Source: Sulfopaludibacter sp963815475
Lineage (GTDB): Bacteria; Acidobacteriota; Terriglobia; Bryobacterales; Bryobacteraceae
DNA length: 64,000 nt
Assembly (NCBI GenBank): GCA_963815475.1
Contig: CAWFHD010000003.1
Location: 1,550,001-1,614,000, forward strand
Reading direction: 5' to 3'
Positions within the stretch are counted from its first letter, which is position 1. Every line of letters starts with the position of its first letter. Below the pieces are notes generated by a model. It saw only the letters and a list, made by a program, of their open reading frames with translations. It was not told the DNA's origin and made no database searches. A program made the position numbers and the translations under genes. Positions 32,990 to 43,060 of the stretch are shown here, piece by piece.

Positions 32990-33759
32990 AGCCTTGGTGG
33001 ATACTCGCCGCGCTGGCAGCGTGCGCGTTTGGACAAAGCAGCGATGCGCAGAAACTTCAGGGAACGTGGAATATGGTTTCTCTCTCCATGGATGGGGAGA
33101 CTCTGCCGGCCTCGGCATTTCGCGGCGCGAAGTTCGTCATGGAAGGGTACCGCTTCACGTCTTCGGGCATGGGAGCCGTGTATGCCGGAACCTTCGAGGT
33201 GGATGGCGCCGCGACTCCCAAAGCCATCACGCTGCATTTCACCGACGGCCCGGAAAAGGGCAACGTTAACCGCGGTATTTACGAGTTGGATGGCGACCGT
33301 TTGCGCCTCTGCCTGAACACCCGGGGCGGCGCCGCGCCTGCCAGGTTCGCCGCCGAACCCGGCACGGGCATTGCGCTCGAAGAGTTGCAACATGCCGCTC
33401 CCTCCGACCTGGAAGGCGAATGGTCGATGGTTTCCGGCACTTTCGATGGCCAACCGGTGCCCGACGGCTACGTCCGCATGGGAAAGCGGGTCGTCGCGGG
33501 CAATGAGATGACCGTCACCTTCGGCGGCGAGCTGTATTCCAAAGCGACGTTCACAGTCGACCGCACCAAGTCTCCGATCGCGATCGACATCCAGAACACA
33601 GGCGGCGCTAACGCGGGCAAGACCCAATACGGAATCTACGAGCGAACTGAAAAAACTCTGAAGCTCTCCGTTGCCGGCCCCGGGCGCGAACGGCTGTCCG
33701 ATTTCACGTCCGGCGCAGGCGACGGGAGAACCGTGGTGTTGTGGACGTTGAAGGACTAA
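32986..33759 (+). CDS. TIGR03067-domain lipocalin-like secreted protein
   Basis: 257 residues from GTG 32986 (preceded by GGGAGGAAA), with a signal peptide (VKPWWILAALAACAFGQSSD). Two copies of the TIGR03067 motif are visible: LQGTWNMVSLSMDGETLPAS with KFVMEGYRFTSSG and KAITLHFTDGPEKGNVNRGI followed by YELDGDRLRLCL, then LEGEWSMVSGTFDGQPVPDG, FTVDRTKSPIAIDIQNTGG and YGIYERTEKTLKLS. Such domains form small calycin-like barrels in planctomycetes and acidobacteria, role unknown. The gene is translationally coupled to the membrane protein before it and forms a three-gene PadR operon. Confidence 0.85.
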   Translation: MKPWWILAALAACAFGQSSDAQKLQGTWNMVSLSMDGETLPASAFRGAKFVMEGYRFTSSGMGAVYAGTFEVDGAATPKAITLHFTDGPEKGNVNRGIYELDGDRLRLCLNTRGGAAPARFAAEPGTGIALEELQHAAPSDLEGEWSMVSGTFDGQPVPDGYVRMGKRVVAGNEMTVTFGGELYSKATFTVDRTKSPIAIDIQNTGGANAGKTQYGIYERTEKTLKLSVAGPGRERLSDFTSGAGDGRTVVLWTLKD

Positions 33760-33782
33760 TCCTCCGGCGCCTTTTCGGTGCG

Positions 33783-33896
33783 CTAGATTACCAGGACCTG
33801 GACCGGGCCTTTGCCGGCGGCCAAATTGAGCCCCAGTTGTTCGGAAACAGCGAAATAGATGGGCGGTCCGTCGGGTCTCGTGCCCGATTTAGTTGA
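33783..33896 (-). pseudogene. Remnant of a TIGR03435-family gene (C-terminal end only)
   Basis: Reverse-strand reading gives GTRPDGPPIYFAVSEQLGLN, then LAAGKGPVQVLVI and a stop. This matches the end of acidobacterial TIGR03435 proteins (G-P-S-x-F-x-A-x-x-E-Q-L-G-L-x-L...KGPVEVLVID). The rest of the roughly 300-residue gene is absent: in-frame stops occur upstream and the neighbouring sequence belongs to the kinase gene promoter region. It indicates deletion or rearrangement here. Confidence 0.6.
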
Positions 33897-34019
33897 CAGA
33901 GTCAACTATCTAGAAAAACTGTTCGGCCGATGCCCAGCGCGACCGCGCTCCAAACAAGGATGCATACCTTGATATGATTTGGAGCATCATTTGGGTTTGG
34001 CGACGGTCCGGGCACGGGC

Positions 34020-36764
34020 ATGAATATCCACTCGTTCGGCAAGGTGACAGCGGCCATCATCATTCTTACACCACTTGCCTTCCTGGGACTTTTTGCGGCC
34101 GGCCACATCGCCAGCCCTTCCCTCATGACACCGTGGTCATCGTTGGCCTACCTAGCCGTAGGGTGTTCTCTGTGGATCCACTCGACGAGCGAGAACGGAG
34201 CACAACTGCGCGCCGGCGCTCTATTGACATTTGCAATCGGCGCCGTGGTTTGCATCGAATACTTGGCCGGCGCCGGCTCCACTGCGTTCGACAGGCTGAT
34301 TTTTCCCTCCCACTTGCCGCTGGACGCCTTGCTGCCGGGGCGGCCCGCAGCCATCGCAGGTATTCGCTTCTGTCTCCTGGGTGTGGTCATGTTTCTCGCC
34401 CGCTCGCGGAAAAAACCAGTGGTGCTGGTCCGGGAATGGAGCGCAATTGCGGTCATCGTAATGTGTTACTTCGGATTCGTTTCCGTTGTAATCGAATGGG
34501 GCACAACTTCGGCGAAAAGCATGTCGCCGGTTGCCGGGATTCTCGGGATACTGGCGGCAGCCAACCTACTGGCCACGGGACAGAACGGCCATTTCCTGCC
34601 CCTGCTGCAGGATCGCGGCCCCGCCGGCATGATCGCTCGCAGCCTGATGCCGGCGGCGATGATTCTCCCTGTGTTGAACGCGATCTTAGGTCTGGCTTTC
34701 GCGCATTTCCGACTCTACGACAGCACTGGCGAAGTTGCCTTACTCTCGATTAACATACTGACGGCCATCACCATTCTGTGGATGGGAGCTTCCAAGGTTC
34801 AGGGCATCGATCTGCTTCGGCGCAATGCCGAGGCCGCCCTGGGGCAAAGCGAGGAACGGTTCCGGCTGGCCGTCAAGGCGACCAATGACGCTATCTGGGA
34901 CGTCGACCTGGTGACTGGAACCGTAACCTGGAACGACACCTATTCGACGCTCTACGAGAGGCCGGCGGAGACCTCGGACTCCTGGAAATGGTGGAGCGAT
35001 CGTATCCACCCCGAGGACCGCGACCGGGCTGTCGGCGGCCTTCGCGAGGCGATCGGCAGTGGCGCATCGAGTTGGGCGTGCGATTACCGTTTTCTCCGGG
35101 CCGATGGCGGTTGGGCCTATATCAACGATCGCTCCTACATTGCGCGCGACGGGCTGGGTAATGCCTGGCGGGTTGTGGGCGCGATGCAGGATTTAACCGA
35201 TCGCAAGCGAGCCGAAGCCGCCATGCGCGAAAGCGATCTGCAATACCGGGAGGTATTTGACAATATCTCGGCCTGCCTGTTTCTGGTGGATGTTACTCCG
35301 GATGGCCGTTTCAAGTTCGTGGGATTCAATCCAGCCGAAGAGGCAGCAGTTGGCCTTTCCACCGCGGATGTGTCCGGCAAGTTCGTCGAGGAAGTCTTCT
35401 CTGAGGAGCTTGCCAGGAAACTAACGGAAAATTATCGCCGGTGCCTGGAAGCGGGACGGGCGATCAAGTATGACGACGAGCTGAATTTTCCGAGTGGACG
35501 CCGGTACTTCCATTCGAACCTGATCCCGCTGCAGGATGCGGCTGGCAGCATAAAGCGGATCATCGGCGCCTGCATCGATATTACGGATCTCAAGCGAACC
35601 CAAGAGGAGGCGCTTGCGAAACAGAACCTTGAAAGCCTGGGTGTTCTTGCAAGCGGTATCGCACATGACTTCAACAACCTGCTGGGAGGTATCAGCGCGC
35701 TGGCGGAACTGATTGAAGCGGACTTGGCTGTGACATCGGTTCCCTGCGAAGAAATTCAGAAGATTAAAGCAGCCGCTATCCGCGGCTCCGAGATCGTGCG
35801 CGAATTGATGGTTTACGCCGGGCAAGACGAATCCCAATTCGTCGAAGCCGTAGACCTGTCCAGCCTGGTAGAAGAGATGCTGGAATTAGTAAAGGTCTCC
35901 ATCTCGAAGCATGCGGTGTTGAGGACAGATCTCGCAGCGGACCTTCCTCGCGTGCCCGGGAATGCCCCGAAAATCCGGCAGGTGGTGATGAACCTGGTCA
36001 TCAACGCATCCGAAGCCATCGGCGCAAAGCACGGACTGATTACTCTAACCACCACGCACGTAAGGCGTGACAAAGACCTGGGCGCGGATACGTCAACGGA
36101 CGTGCCGCAGGGGGACTTCGTGCGGCTGGAGGTCTCCGATACCGGTTGCGGCATTGGAGACGCAGGAGCGAAGATCTTCGAGCCATTCTTCAGCACCAAG
36201 TTCGCCGGCCGCGGAATGGGCCTGGCCGTTGTAAAAGGGATCGTGCGCGACCACGGTGGCACTATCGATGTGGAGAGCGTTCCCGGCCAGGGGACGACCT
36301 TTCGAGTGTTGCTGCCTTGTTCCGCAAAAAGCGCCGCCGAGGTCCCCCGCGCGATGCCGGTCAGCGATCCGACACTGGCAAAAGCACGGACCGGGATGAT
36401 CCTTGTCGTAGAGGATGAGGAGTTGTTGCGAGAGGCCGTCTCCAAATTACTCCGCAGGATCGGCTTCCACGTAGTTGAGGCGGGCGACGGATCCCACGCA
36501 ATCGAGTTGATGCGCAAACACAAGGATGATCTGCGGGCAGTCTTGCTCGATGTCACGCTGCCTGGGATCTCAAGCCGGGAGGTTCTGGCAGAAGCTCTCC
36601 GGATACGGCCGGATCTGAATGTTGTCGTTACCAGCGCCTATAGTAAAGAACTCGTCGAGGCGTCGTTCGCCGGCCTGCGAATCCAGGACTTCATCCGGAA
36701 ACCCTTTCACCTGAGCGAAATGGTGCGTCTGCTTGACGAGCCGGTGCCCACTGAAGCGAACTGA
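34020..36764 (+). CDS. Hybrid sensor histidine kinase with two PAS domains and a receiver
   Basis: A 914-residue protein. Residues 1-265 hold about eight hydrophobic segments forming an integral membrane sensor. PAS1 (about 280-400) contains ATNDAIWDVDLVTGTVTWND and WWSDRIHPEDRDRAV. PAS2 (about 405-530) contains NISACLFLVDVTPDGRFKFV. The kinase core has the H-box GIAHDFNNLLGGIS with His549, N-box NLVINASEAIG, DTGCGIGD and FSTKFAGRGMGLAVVKGIV. The receiver (about 790-910) has the phosphoacceptor Asp844 in AVLLDVTLPGISS. HDFNN kinases often relay to an internal receiver. No partner regulator lies adjacent, so the output is unknown. The upstream gap holds a dead TIGR03435 fragment. Confidence 0.93.
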   Translation: MNIHSFGKVTAAIIILTPLAFLGLFAAGHIASPSLMTPWSSLAYLAVGCSLWIHSTSENGAQLRAGALLTFAIGAVVCIEYLAGAGSTAFDRLIFPSHLPLDALLPGRPAAIAGIRFCLLGVVMFLARSRKKPVVLVREWSAIAVIVMCYFGFVSVVIEWGTTSAKSMSPVAGILGILAAANLLATGQNGHFLPLLQDRGPAGMIARSLMPAAMILPVLNAILGLAFAHFRLYDSTGEVALLSINILTAITILWMGASKVQGIDLLRRNAEAALGQSEERFRLAVKATNDAIWDVDLVTGTVTWNDTYSTLYERPAETSDSWKWWSDRIHPEDRDRAVGGLREAIGSGASSWACDYRFLRADGGWAYINDRSYIARDGLGNAWRVVGAMQDLTDRKRAEAAMRESDLQYREVFDNISACLFLVDVTPDGRFKFVGFNPAEEAAVGLSTADVSGKFVEEVFSEELARKLTENYRRCLEAGRAIKYDDELNFPSGRRYFHSNLIPLQDAAGSIKRIIGACIDITDLKRTQEEALAKQNLESLGVLASGIAHDFNNLLGGISALAELIEADLAVTSVPCEEIQKIKAAAIRGSEIVRELMVYAGQDESQFVEAVDLSSLVEEMLELVKVSISKHAVLRTDLAADLPRVPGNAPKIRQVVMNLVINASEAIGAKHGLITLTTTHVRRDKDLGADTSTDVPQGDFVRLEVSDTGCGIGDAGAKIFEPFFSTKFAGRGMGLAVVKGIVRDHGGTIDVESVPGQGTTFRVLLPCSAKSAAEVPRAMPVSDPTLAKARTGMILVVEDEELLREAVSKLLRRIGFHVVEAGDGSHAIELMRKHKDDLRAVLLDVTLPGISSREVLAEALRIRPDLNVVVTSAYSKELVEASFAGLRIQDFIRKPFHLSEMVRLLDEPVPTEAN

Positions 36765-36864
36765 GTCTCCGCGATCTAGGTCGCTGATTCCGAGCAACTG
36801 GGACTCAAACTAACGGCCAGCAAGGGCCCTGTCGATGTCCTGGGGTGTTATTTGCGAGTCTGTG

Positions 36865-38523
36865 CTACTTCCCCGCGATCTGCCATTCCGTAAATGGCGA
36901 ACGCACACCGCGGATCTTCACATTCAAACAGTACGGGACGCCCGCGCTGAACGCCCGCTCCACCGCGGGTCCCACCTGGTCAAGGTGCTCGATGGTCTCG
37001 CCCGCGCCGCCGAAGGCCTGCATCACCAGGTCGTAGCGCGCCGACTGTAGTTCGCACGCGACGGTTGTCGTGCCGCCCATGGCATGCGATTGCAGTTCCC
37101 GCTCCAAGCCCCAGCCCGCGTCGTTGCCCACGATGATCACCACCGGCAGCTTGTGGCGCACCGCTGTGTCCATCTCGGCCAAATAGAAGCCGAGCGCGCC
37201 ATCCCCCGTAATCATCGCGACCGGCCTGCCGGGATGCGCGAGTTGCATCGCCAGGCTGTTCGGCAGTGCCGCACCGATGGCGCCCAGCGGTCCCAGGCGC
37301 AGCCAGCTGCCGGGCTCGCGCGCCGGCAGCAGGGCGCGGCCCCAATGGGCGAAATCGCCGCCATCCCACGAATACAGCACGTCGGCCGGCAGCGCTGCTT
37401 TCAACTCGCGAAAGAACGCCGCCGGGTGAATCGGCAAGCCCGTCTCGGCAGCCGCGCGCGATAACTTGGCTTCCCAGGCCCGCCTCGCCGAACGCACCTC
37501 CTGCAGCCATGGCCGCTCGTGCCATGGCACGGATCCCGCGGCATTGGTCAGCGCCTCCAGCGACGCGCGAGCATCCGCGCACATCGCCAGGTCGAGCCTG
37601 CGGTTCAAGCCGAGTTCCTCTTCGTGAAGATCGATCTGGATGAACCGGGCGGCCGCTGGAAACAGCCGGGGTCCGCCCATTGCCAGCCGGTAATCGATGC
37701 GCTTCCCGATCACCAGGAACAGATCGGCATCGCGAAACACGGAGTGTACCGCGTGGTTGAGCGCCGGATCGGCATACCCCATCGCCAGTGGATGATCGTC
37801 GGAGACCGCGCTGCGGGCCATCGTGATGGTGTAGAGCGGTAGCAAGGTCCGTTCGATGAAGGCGCGCAGCGCGTCCTCGGCGTGCGACCACCATATGCCG
37901 CTGCCGGCGATCACTACCGGCCGCTCTGCCGCGCGCAGCATCGCGATGGCGCGCTCGATATCGAGGGCCGCCGGTGGTCTTGGTGAAGCCGGCGTTGTCG
38001 CCACGGGCGGGGCCATCTCGGCCGTTTCCGCGCGAAACAGGTCCACCGGGATCGTCAAATGCGCCGCGCCCTTCCTTCCGCTATCCGCAATGGCGTATGC
38101 GCGCCGCAAGTAAAACGGGATCTGCGCGGCGTTCGGCGGTTCGGCAGCCCATTTCACTACCGGTCGCGCCATCCCCACCTGATCGATATCCTGGAATGCC
38201 TGCCGATGCGCCAGGGTGGCCGGACGGCTGCCGCTCACCGCGATGAGAGGGCTGCCCGCGAGTTGCGCGGTCGCAATCCCGGTCAACGAGTTCGTATGCC
38301 CGGGGCCTCCCGTCACCAGCGCCAGAGCGGGACGGCGGTGAAGCCGCGCCCAGGCATCGGCGGCATGCGTGACTCCCGATTCGTGCCGCATATCGACAAT
38401 GCGGATTCCGGCGCGGGCGCTCAACGCGAGCACTTCGTTCAGATGGTCGCCCACCAACGTGAAAAGCGTGTCGAGTTTCAGCTCCGTGACAGCGCGCACG
38501 AACAGCTCGGCCCCGTTTGGCAT
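36865..38523 (-). CDS. Thiamine pyrophosphate-dependent enzyme, acetolactate synthase-like
   Basis: 552 residues. The N-terminal PYR domain has LFTLVGDHLNEVLALSARAG and RHESGVTHAADAWARL, with the glutamate that activates thiamine pyrophosphate, then ALVTGGPGHTNSLTGIATA. The central domain has a Rossmann-like region (RPVVIAGSGIWWSHAEDALR). The C-terminal PP domain has YSWDGGDFAHWGRALL and the cofactor motif MITGDGALGFYLAEMDTAVR followed by VVIIVGNDAGWGLE. Family members decarboxylate 2-oxo acids (acetolactate synthase, oxalyl-CoA decarboxylase, benzoylformate decarboxylase). There is no regulatory ilvH gene beside it, so a true biosynthetic acetolactate synthase is less likely. It is divergent from galE with only nine bases between start codons. 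Confidence 0.88.
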   Translation of the reverse strand: MPNGAELFVRAVTELKLDTLFTLVGDHLNEVLALSARAGIRIVDMRHESGVTHAADAWARLHRRPALALVTGGPGHTNSLTGIATAQLAGSPLIAVSGSRPATLAHRQAFQDIDQVGMARPVVKWAAEPPNAAQIPFYLRRAYAIADSGRKGAAHLTIPVDLFRAETAEMAPPVATTPASPRPPAALDIERAIAMLRAAERPVVIAGSGIWWSHAEDALRAFIERTLLPLYTITMARSAVSDDHPLAMGYADPALNHAVHSVFRDADLFLVIGKRIDYRLAMGGPRLFPAAARFIQIDLHEEELGLNRRLDLAMCADARASLEALTNAAGSVPWHERPWLQEVRSARRAWEAKLSRAAAETGLPIHPAAFFRELKAALPADVLYSWDGGDFAHWGRALLPAREPGSWLRLGPLGAIGAALPNSLAMQLAHPGRPVAMITGDGALGFYLAEMDTAVRHKLPVVIIVGNDAGWGLERELQSHAMGGTTTVACELQSARYDLVMQAFGGAGETIEHLDQVGPAVERAFSAGVPYCLNVKIRGVRSPFTEWQIAGK

Positions 38524-38532
38524 AGAACCGCC

Positions 38533-39534
<1,002 letters not shown>

Positions 39535-39583
39535 AAAAGGCACCGACTCCCTTACGGTCGCGCCTCGGAAAGAACAGTTCGGC

Positions 39584-40942
39584 CTATAGAATGTAGCGGC
39601 TCAAATCCTGGTCTTTCACGATGTCGGCCAACTGCTTGCGCACGTAATTGGCATCCACCTTCACGGTCTTCTTCTTCAGGTCGGGGCCTTCGAACGATAC
39701 CTCTTCGAGCAGCTTTTCCATGATGGTGTGCAGCCGCCGCGCGCCGATGTTCTCCGAGCTCTCGTTCACCTGCGCGGCGAACTTGGCCACCTCTTCGAGC
39801 GCATCGTCCATCAGCACCAGCTTGATGCCTTCGGTCTCCAGCAGCGCCGTGTACTGCTTGGCCAGGGCATTCTTCGGCTCCTTGAGGATCCGAATGAAAT
39901 CCTCCACCGTGAGCGACTTCAACTCGACACGAATGGGGAAGCGGCCCTGCAGTTCCGGAATCATATCGCTGGGCTTGGACACGTGGAACGCGCCCGCCGC
40001 AATGAACAGGATGTGATCTGTGCGCACGAAGCCGTAGCGCGTATTGACGGTGGTGCCTTCCACAATCGGCAGAATGTCGCGCTGCACGCCCTCGCGGCTC
40101 ACGTCGGGTCCATGCCCCGATTCGCGCCCCGCGATCTTATCGATCTCGTCCAGGAAGATGATACCGCTCGATTCCACGCGATCGAGCGCCACGCGCGTCA
40201 CTTGCTCCATGTCGATGAGCTTCTGCTCTTCTTCCTGCACCAGGTAATCGAGAGCTTCGGCCACGCGCATCTTGCGGCGCCGCGTCTTCTGGCCGAACAG
40301 GTTGGGCAGCATATCTTTCAGATTGATGCCCATCTCCTCGATGCCGGCGTTGGTGGTGATCTCGAAGGTGGGTTGGCGGTCCTTCACCTCCAACTCCACT
40401 AGCCGTTCGTCGAGTTTGCCTTCGCGGAGACGCTCGCGCAATTTCTCACGGGTGCGCTCCACGCTTTCGCTGGGCTCCGGTTGCGGCGGCATCAGCAGGT
40501 CGAGCAGACGGTCTTCCGCGTTCAATTCGGCGCGGTCTGCCACTTCGTCCAGGCGTTCCTCGCGCACCATGTCGATCGCGATATCCACCAGGTCGCGGAT
40601 CATCGATTCCACGTCGCGACCCACATAGCCCACTTCGGTGAACTTGCTGGCCTCCACTTTCAGGAATGGCGAATTCGAGAGCCGCGCCAGACGCCGCGCC
40701 AACTCCGTCTTGCCGACTCCGGTGGGCCCGATCATGAGGATGTTCTTGGGCATCACCTCTTCCGCCATCTCCGGCGGAAGCTTCTGCCTGCGGATTCGGT
40801 TGCGCAGCGCGATGGCGACGGCGCGTTTGGCATCGGCCTGCCCCACGACATGCTTATCCAATTCGCGCACGATTTCACGAGGGGTAAGCTCGTCCAGAAT
40901 GGGCTCTTCGTCCACCGACTGCCCCGGAAGATAGATGACCAT
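39584..40942 (-). CDS. hslU: ATP-dependent protease ATPase subunit HslU
   Basis: 452 residues, MVIYLPGQSVDEEPILDELT followed by PREIVRELDKHVVGQADAKR. Walker A is MIGPTGVGKTELARRL, followed by FTEVGYVGRDVESMIRDLVD. Walker B is SGIIFLDEIDKIAG, and RFPIRVELKSL and SENIGARRLHTIMEKLLEEV are sensor motifs. The pore segment is GYVG. The I-domain in the middle is acidic and variable. It unfolds substrates and feeds them to HslV; the last residues SRYIL reach into HslV to activate it. It starts three bases after the hslV stop, in the usual hslVU order on this strand. Confidence 0.98.
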   Translation of the reverse strand: MVIYLPGQSVDEEPILDELTPREIVRELDKHVVGQADAKRAVAIALRNRIRRQKLPPEMAEEVMPKNILMIGPTGVGKTELARRLARLSNSPFLKVEASKFTEVGYVGRDVESMIRDLVDIAIDMVREERLDEVADRAELNAEDRLLDLLMPPQPEPSESVERTREKLRERLREGKLDERLVELEVKDRQPTFEITTNAGIEEMGINLKDMLPNLFGQKTRRRKMRVAEALDYLVQEEEQKLIDMEQVTRVALDRVESSGIIFLDEIDKIAGRESGHGPDVSREGVQRDILPIVEGTTVNTRYGFVRTDHILFIAAGAFHVSKPSDMIPELQGRFPIRVELKSLTVEDFIRILKEPKNALAKQYTALLETEGIKLVLMDDALEEVAKFAAQVNESSENIGARRLHTIMEKLLEEVSFEGPDLKKKTVKVDANYVRKQLADIVKDQDLSRYIL

Positions 40943-40945
40943 GGC

Positions 40946-41485
40946 TTACTCCAACTCCTCGTACGTCACGTTGTCGTTCGTGTAAATACAGATCTTGCCC
41001 GCAATCGACATGGCCTCTTCAGCGATGCGCTTGGCGGAGAGCTTGGTATTGCGCAGCAGTGCAGTGGCTGCGGCGGTAGCGAAGGGCCCGCCCGAACCGA
41101 TGGCGGCAACGCCCTCGTCGGGCTCGATCACATCGCCATTGCCGCTTACGTAGTAAGTGCTCGTCTTGTCGGCCACCAGCAGCAGCGCTTCCAGATGACG
41201 CAGCACACGGTCGGTGCGCCATTCCTTAGCCAACTCCACAACCGATCGCGAGACATTCCCATTGAACTGCTCGAGCTTGGATTCAAAGCGCGAAAAGAGC
41301 GCGAAGGCATCGGCCGTGGACCCGGCAAAGCCCGCAATCACCTTGTCGTTGTACAAACGACGCAGTTTGCGCGCCGTTCCTTTCAGAACTTCGTGGCCGA
41401 GGGTCACTTGCCCGTCGGCGGCCATCACGACCTTATTGTCGCGACGGACACAGATCACCGTCGTCGAGCGTATTTTTTGTTCCAT
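40946..41485 (-). CDS. hslV: ATP-dependent protease peptidase subunit HslV
   Basis: HslV with a short propeptide: starting at ATG 41485 the sequence is MEQKIRSTTVICVRRDNKVV, so cleavage before Thr8 exposes the N-terminal catalytic threonine (TTVICV). MAADGQVTLGHEVLKGTARK and KVIAGFAGSTADAFALFSRF are core motifs, and SGGPFATAAATALLRNT and KICIYTNDNVTYEEL end the subunit. Earlier ATGs at 41503 and 41521 would lengthen the propeptide. It forms the double hexameric peptidase chamber with HslU. It lies downstream of the aspartate oxidase gene on the same strand, with 19 bp between. Confidence 0.96.
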   Translation of the reverse strand: MEQKIRSTTVICVRRDNKVVMAADGQVTLGHEVLKGTARKLRRLYNDKVIAGFAGSTADAFALFSRFESKLEQFNGNVSRSVVELAKEWRTDRVLRHLEALLLVADKTSTYYVSGNGDVIEPDEGVAAIGSGGPFATAAATALLRNTKLSAKRIAEEAMSIAGKICIYTNDNVTYEELE

Positions 41486-41504
41486 TTGTGCGTGTACATT
41501 CATT

Positions 41505-43001
41505 CTAACCGGTCTGGGCAACGAAGGCGATTCCTTTGTCTTTTTGCGCCACGGAGTGCTTGGCGAACTCCTCGCGTTTCTCCGGAAAATCGGTGCGGAA
41601 GTGCGCGCCGCGGCTTTCTTCGCGAGCCAGCGCGCAGCGTGCGATCAGTAGCGCCACCTGCGCCTGCAGCCCGCTCATCGATTCCAGTAAGCGGAGCGCC
41701 TCGCGCAGGCCGTCACCATCGCGAACAATGCCGCAGCGCTCCCAGGCAATCTGCTCCACCCTCTGGGCGTCGCCGGGTTCGCGAATTCCGGCGCCGTGAC
41801 CCTGCACCGGCAGGACATCCCCCGCCGAGTCTCGCATAGCCTTGCCCGCGCGCGCTCCGTAGACGACCCCTTCCAACAGGGAATTGCTCGCCAGGCGGTT
41901 GGCGCCGTGAACGCCGGTACATGCCACTTCGCCCGCGGCGAAGAGGCGCGGCAGTGTGGTGCGCCCGTCAAGATCGGTGCGCACTCCCCCCATCGCGTAG
42001 TGCGCCGCCGGCGCTACTGGGGCGGCCTGGCGCTCCAGGTCGATCCCGTATCGCAGGCACGTTTCGAAGATTCTGGGAAAACGCGCGCGCACCAACCCGG
42101 GTTCGCGCCCCGAGATATCGAGATAGACGTGCGCCGCGCCGCTGCGCGTCATTTCCGAGACGATGGCTCGCGCCACCACATCGCGCGGCGCCAGTTCCAG
42201 CAGTGGATGATAGCGTTCCATGAAGCGCTCGCCCGCCTGGTTTTTCAACTGCGCTCCCTCACCGCGCAACGCCTCCGAGAGCAGGAATCGCGGCGCTCCT
42301 TCCACATGGAGAGCGGTTGGATGGAACTGCACGAATTCGATATCCGAAATCTCCGCGCCCGCCAGGTAAGCCATGGCCACACCGTCGCCCGTCGCGACAT
42401 CCGGATTGGTGGTGTTGAGGAAGACGCGCCCGAGTCCGCCGGTGGCTAGCAGCACGGCTCGCGCGCCAATCGCAATGGGCGCGTTCGATTGTCCGTCCCA
42501 CACCAGCGCGCCGCCTACTTCTCCGTCGACAGTCAGCAGATCGGTGGTATCGGCGAAACTGCGAAACGTCACGTTGGGAAGGGAGGCCGCCCGGCGGTAG
42601 AGAGTGCGCGCGATCTCCTTTCCCGTGGAATCGCCGTGAGCATGCAGGATGCGATTGCGGCTGTGCGCGCCCTCGCGTGTGAACGACAGGTGCGAGCCAT
42701 CACGATCGAACTCCGCGCCCCATTCGATCAGCTCTTCGATGGCTGCCGGCCCCTCTTCCACCAGCGTGTGCACGGCTCGCAGGTCGCACAGTCCGTCGCC
42801 CGCATACAGCGTGTCCTGTTCATGCAGCGCCACTTCGTCGTCGTCGCTCAACGCCACGGCAATTCCGCCTTGCGCATATTCGGACGACGATTCGCGCAAG
42901 CTATCCTTGGCCACCACAAGCACACTGCCCGCCGCAGCCAGTTCGATGGCGGCGCGCAACCCGGCGACGCCCGCCCCGATCACCAAGAAATCTGGATTCA
43001 T
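41505..43001 (-). CDS. nadB: L-aspartate oxidase NadB
   Basis: 498 residues. FAD-binding VIGAGVAGLRAAIELA is followed by SSEYAQGGIAVALSDDDEVA, RAHTLVEEGP-type helices and HLSFTREGAHSRNRILHAHG, which contains the catalytic Arg and His of the succinate dehydrogenase/aspartate oxidase family. EFVQFHPTAL, LISEALRGEGA-like LLSEALRGEGAQL, HYAMGGVRTDLDGRTTLPRL and GVHGANRLASNSLLE are diagnostic for NadB. It makes iminoaspartate for de novo NAD synthesis. nadA and nadC are not visible here. It is divergent from aroB across 59 bases and is followed by hslVU. Confidence 0.97.
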   Translation of the reverse strand: MNPDFLVIGAGVAGLRAAIELAAAGSVLVVAKDSLRESSSEYAQGGIAVALSDDDEVALHEQDTLYAGDGLCDLRAVHTLVEEGPAAIEELIEWGAEFDRDGSHLSFTREGAHSRNRILHAHGDSTGKEIARTLYRRAASLPNVTFRSFADTTDLLTVDGEVGGALVWDGQSNAPIAIGARAVLLATGGLGRVFLNTTNPDVATGDGVAMAYLAGAEISDIEFVQFHPTALHVEGAPRFLLSEALRGEGAQLKNQAGERFMERYHPLLELAPRDVVARAIVSEMTRSGAAHVYLDISGREPGLVRARFPRIFETCLRYGIDLERQAAPVAPAAHYAMGGVRTDLDGRTTLPRLFAAGEVACTGVHGANRLASNSLLEGVVYGARAGKAMRDSAGDVLPVQGHGAGIREPGDAQRVEQIAWERCGIVRDGDGLREALRLLESMSGLQAQVALLIARCALAREESRGAHFRTDFPEKREEFAKHSVAQKDKGIAFVAQTG

Positions 43002-43060
43002 TCGCTACTGCGATCATAACAGGGGGTCTCCATCGTCCTTCGCAAAAGGCAGACGTCGCG

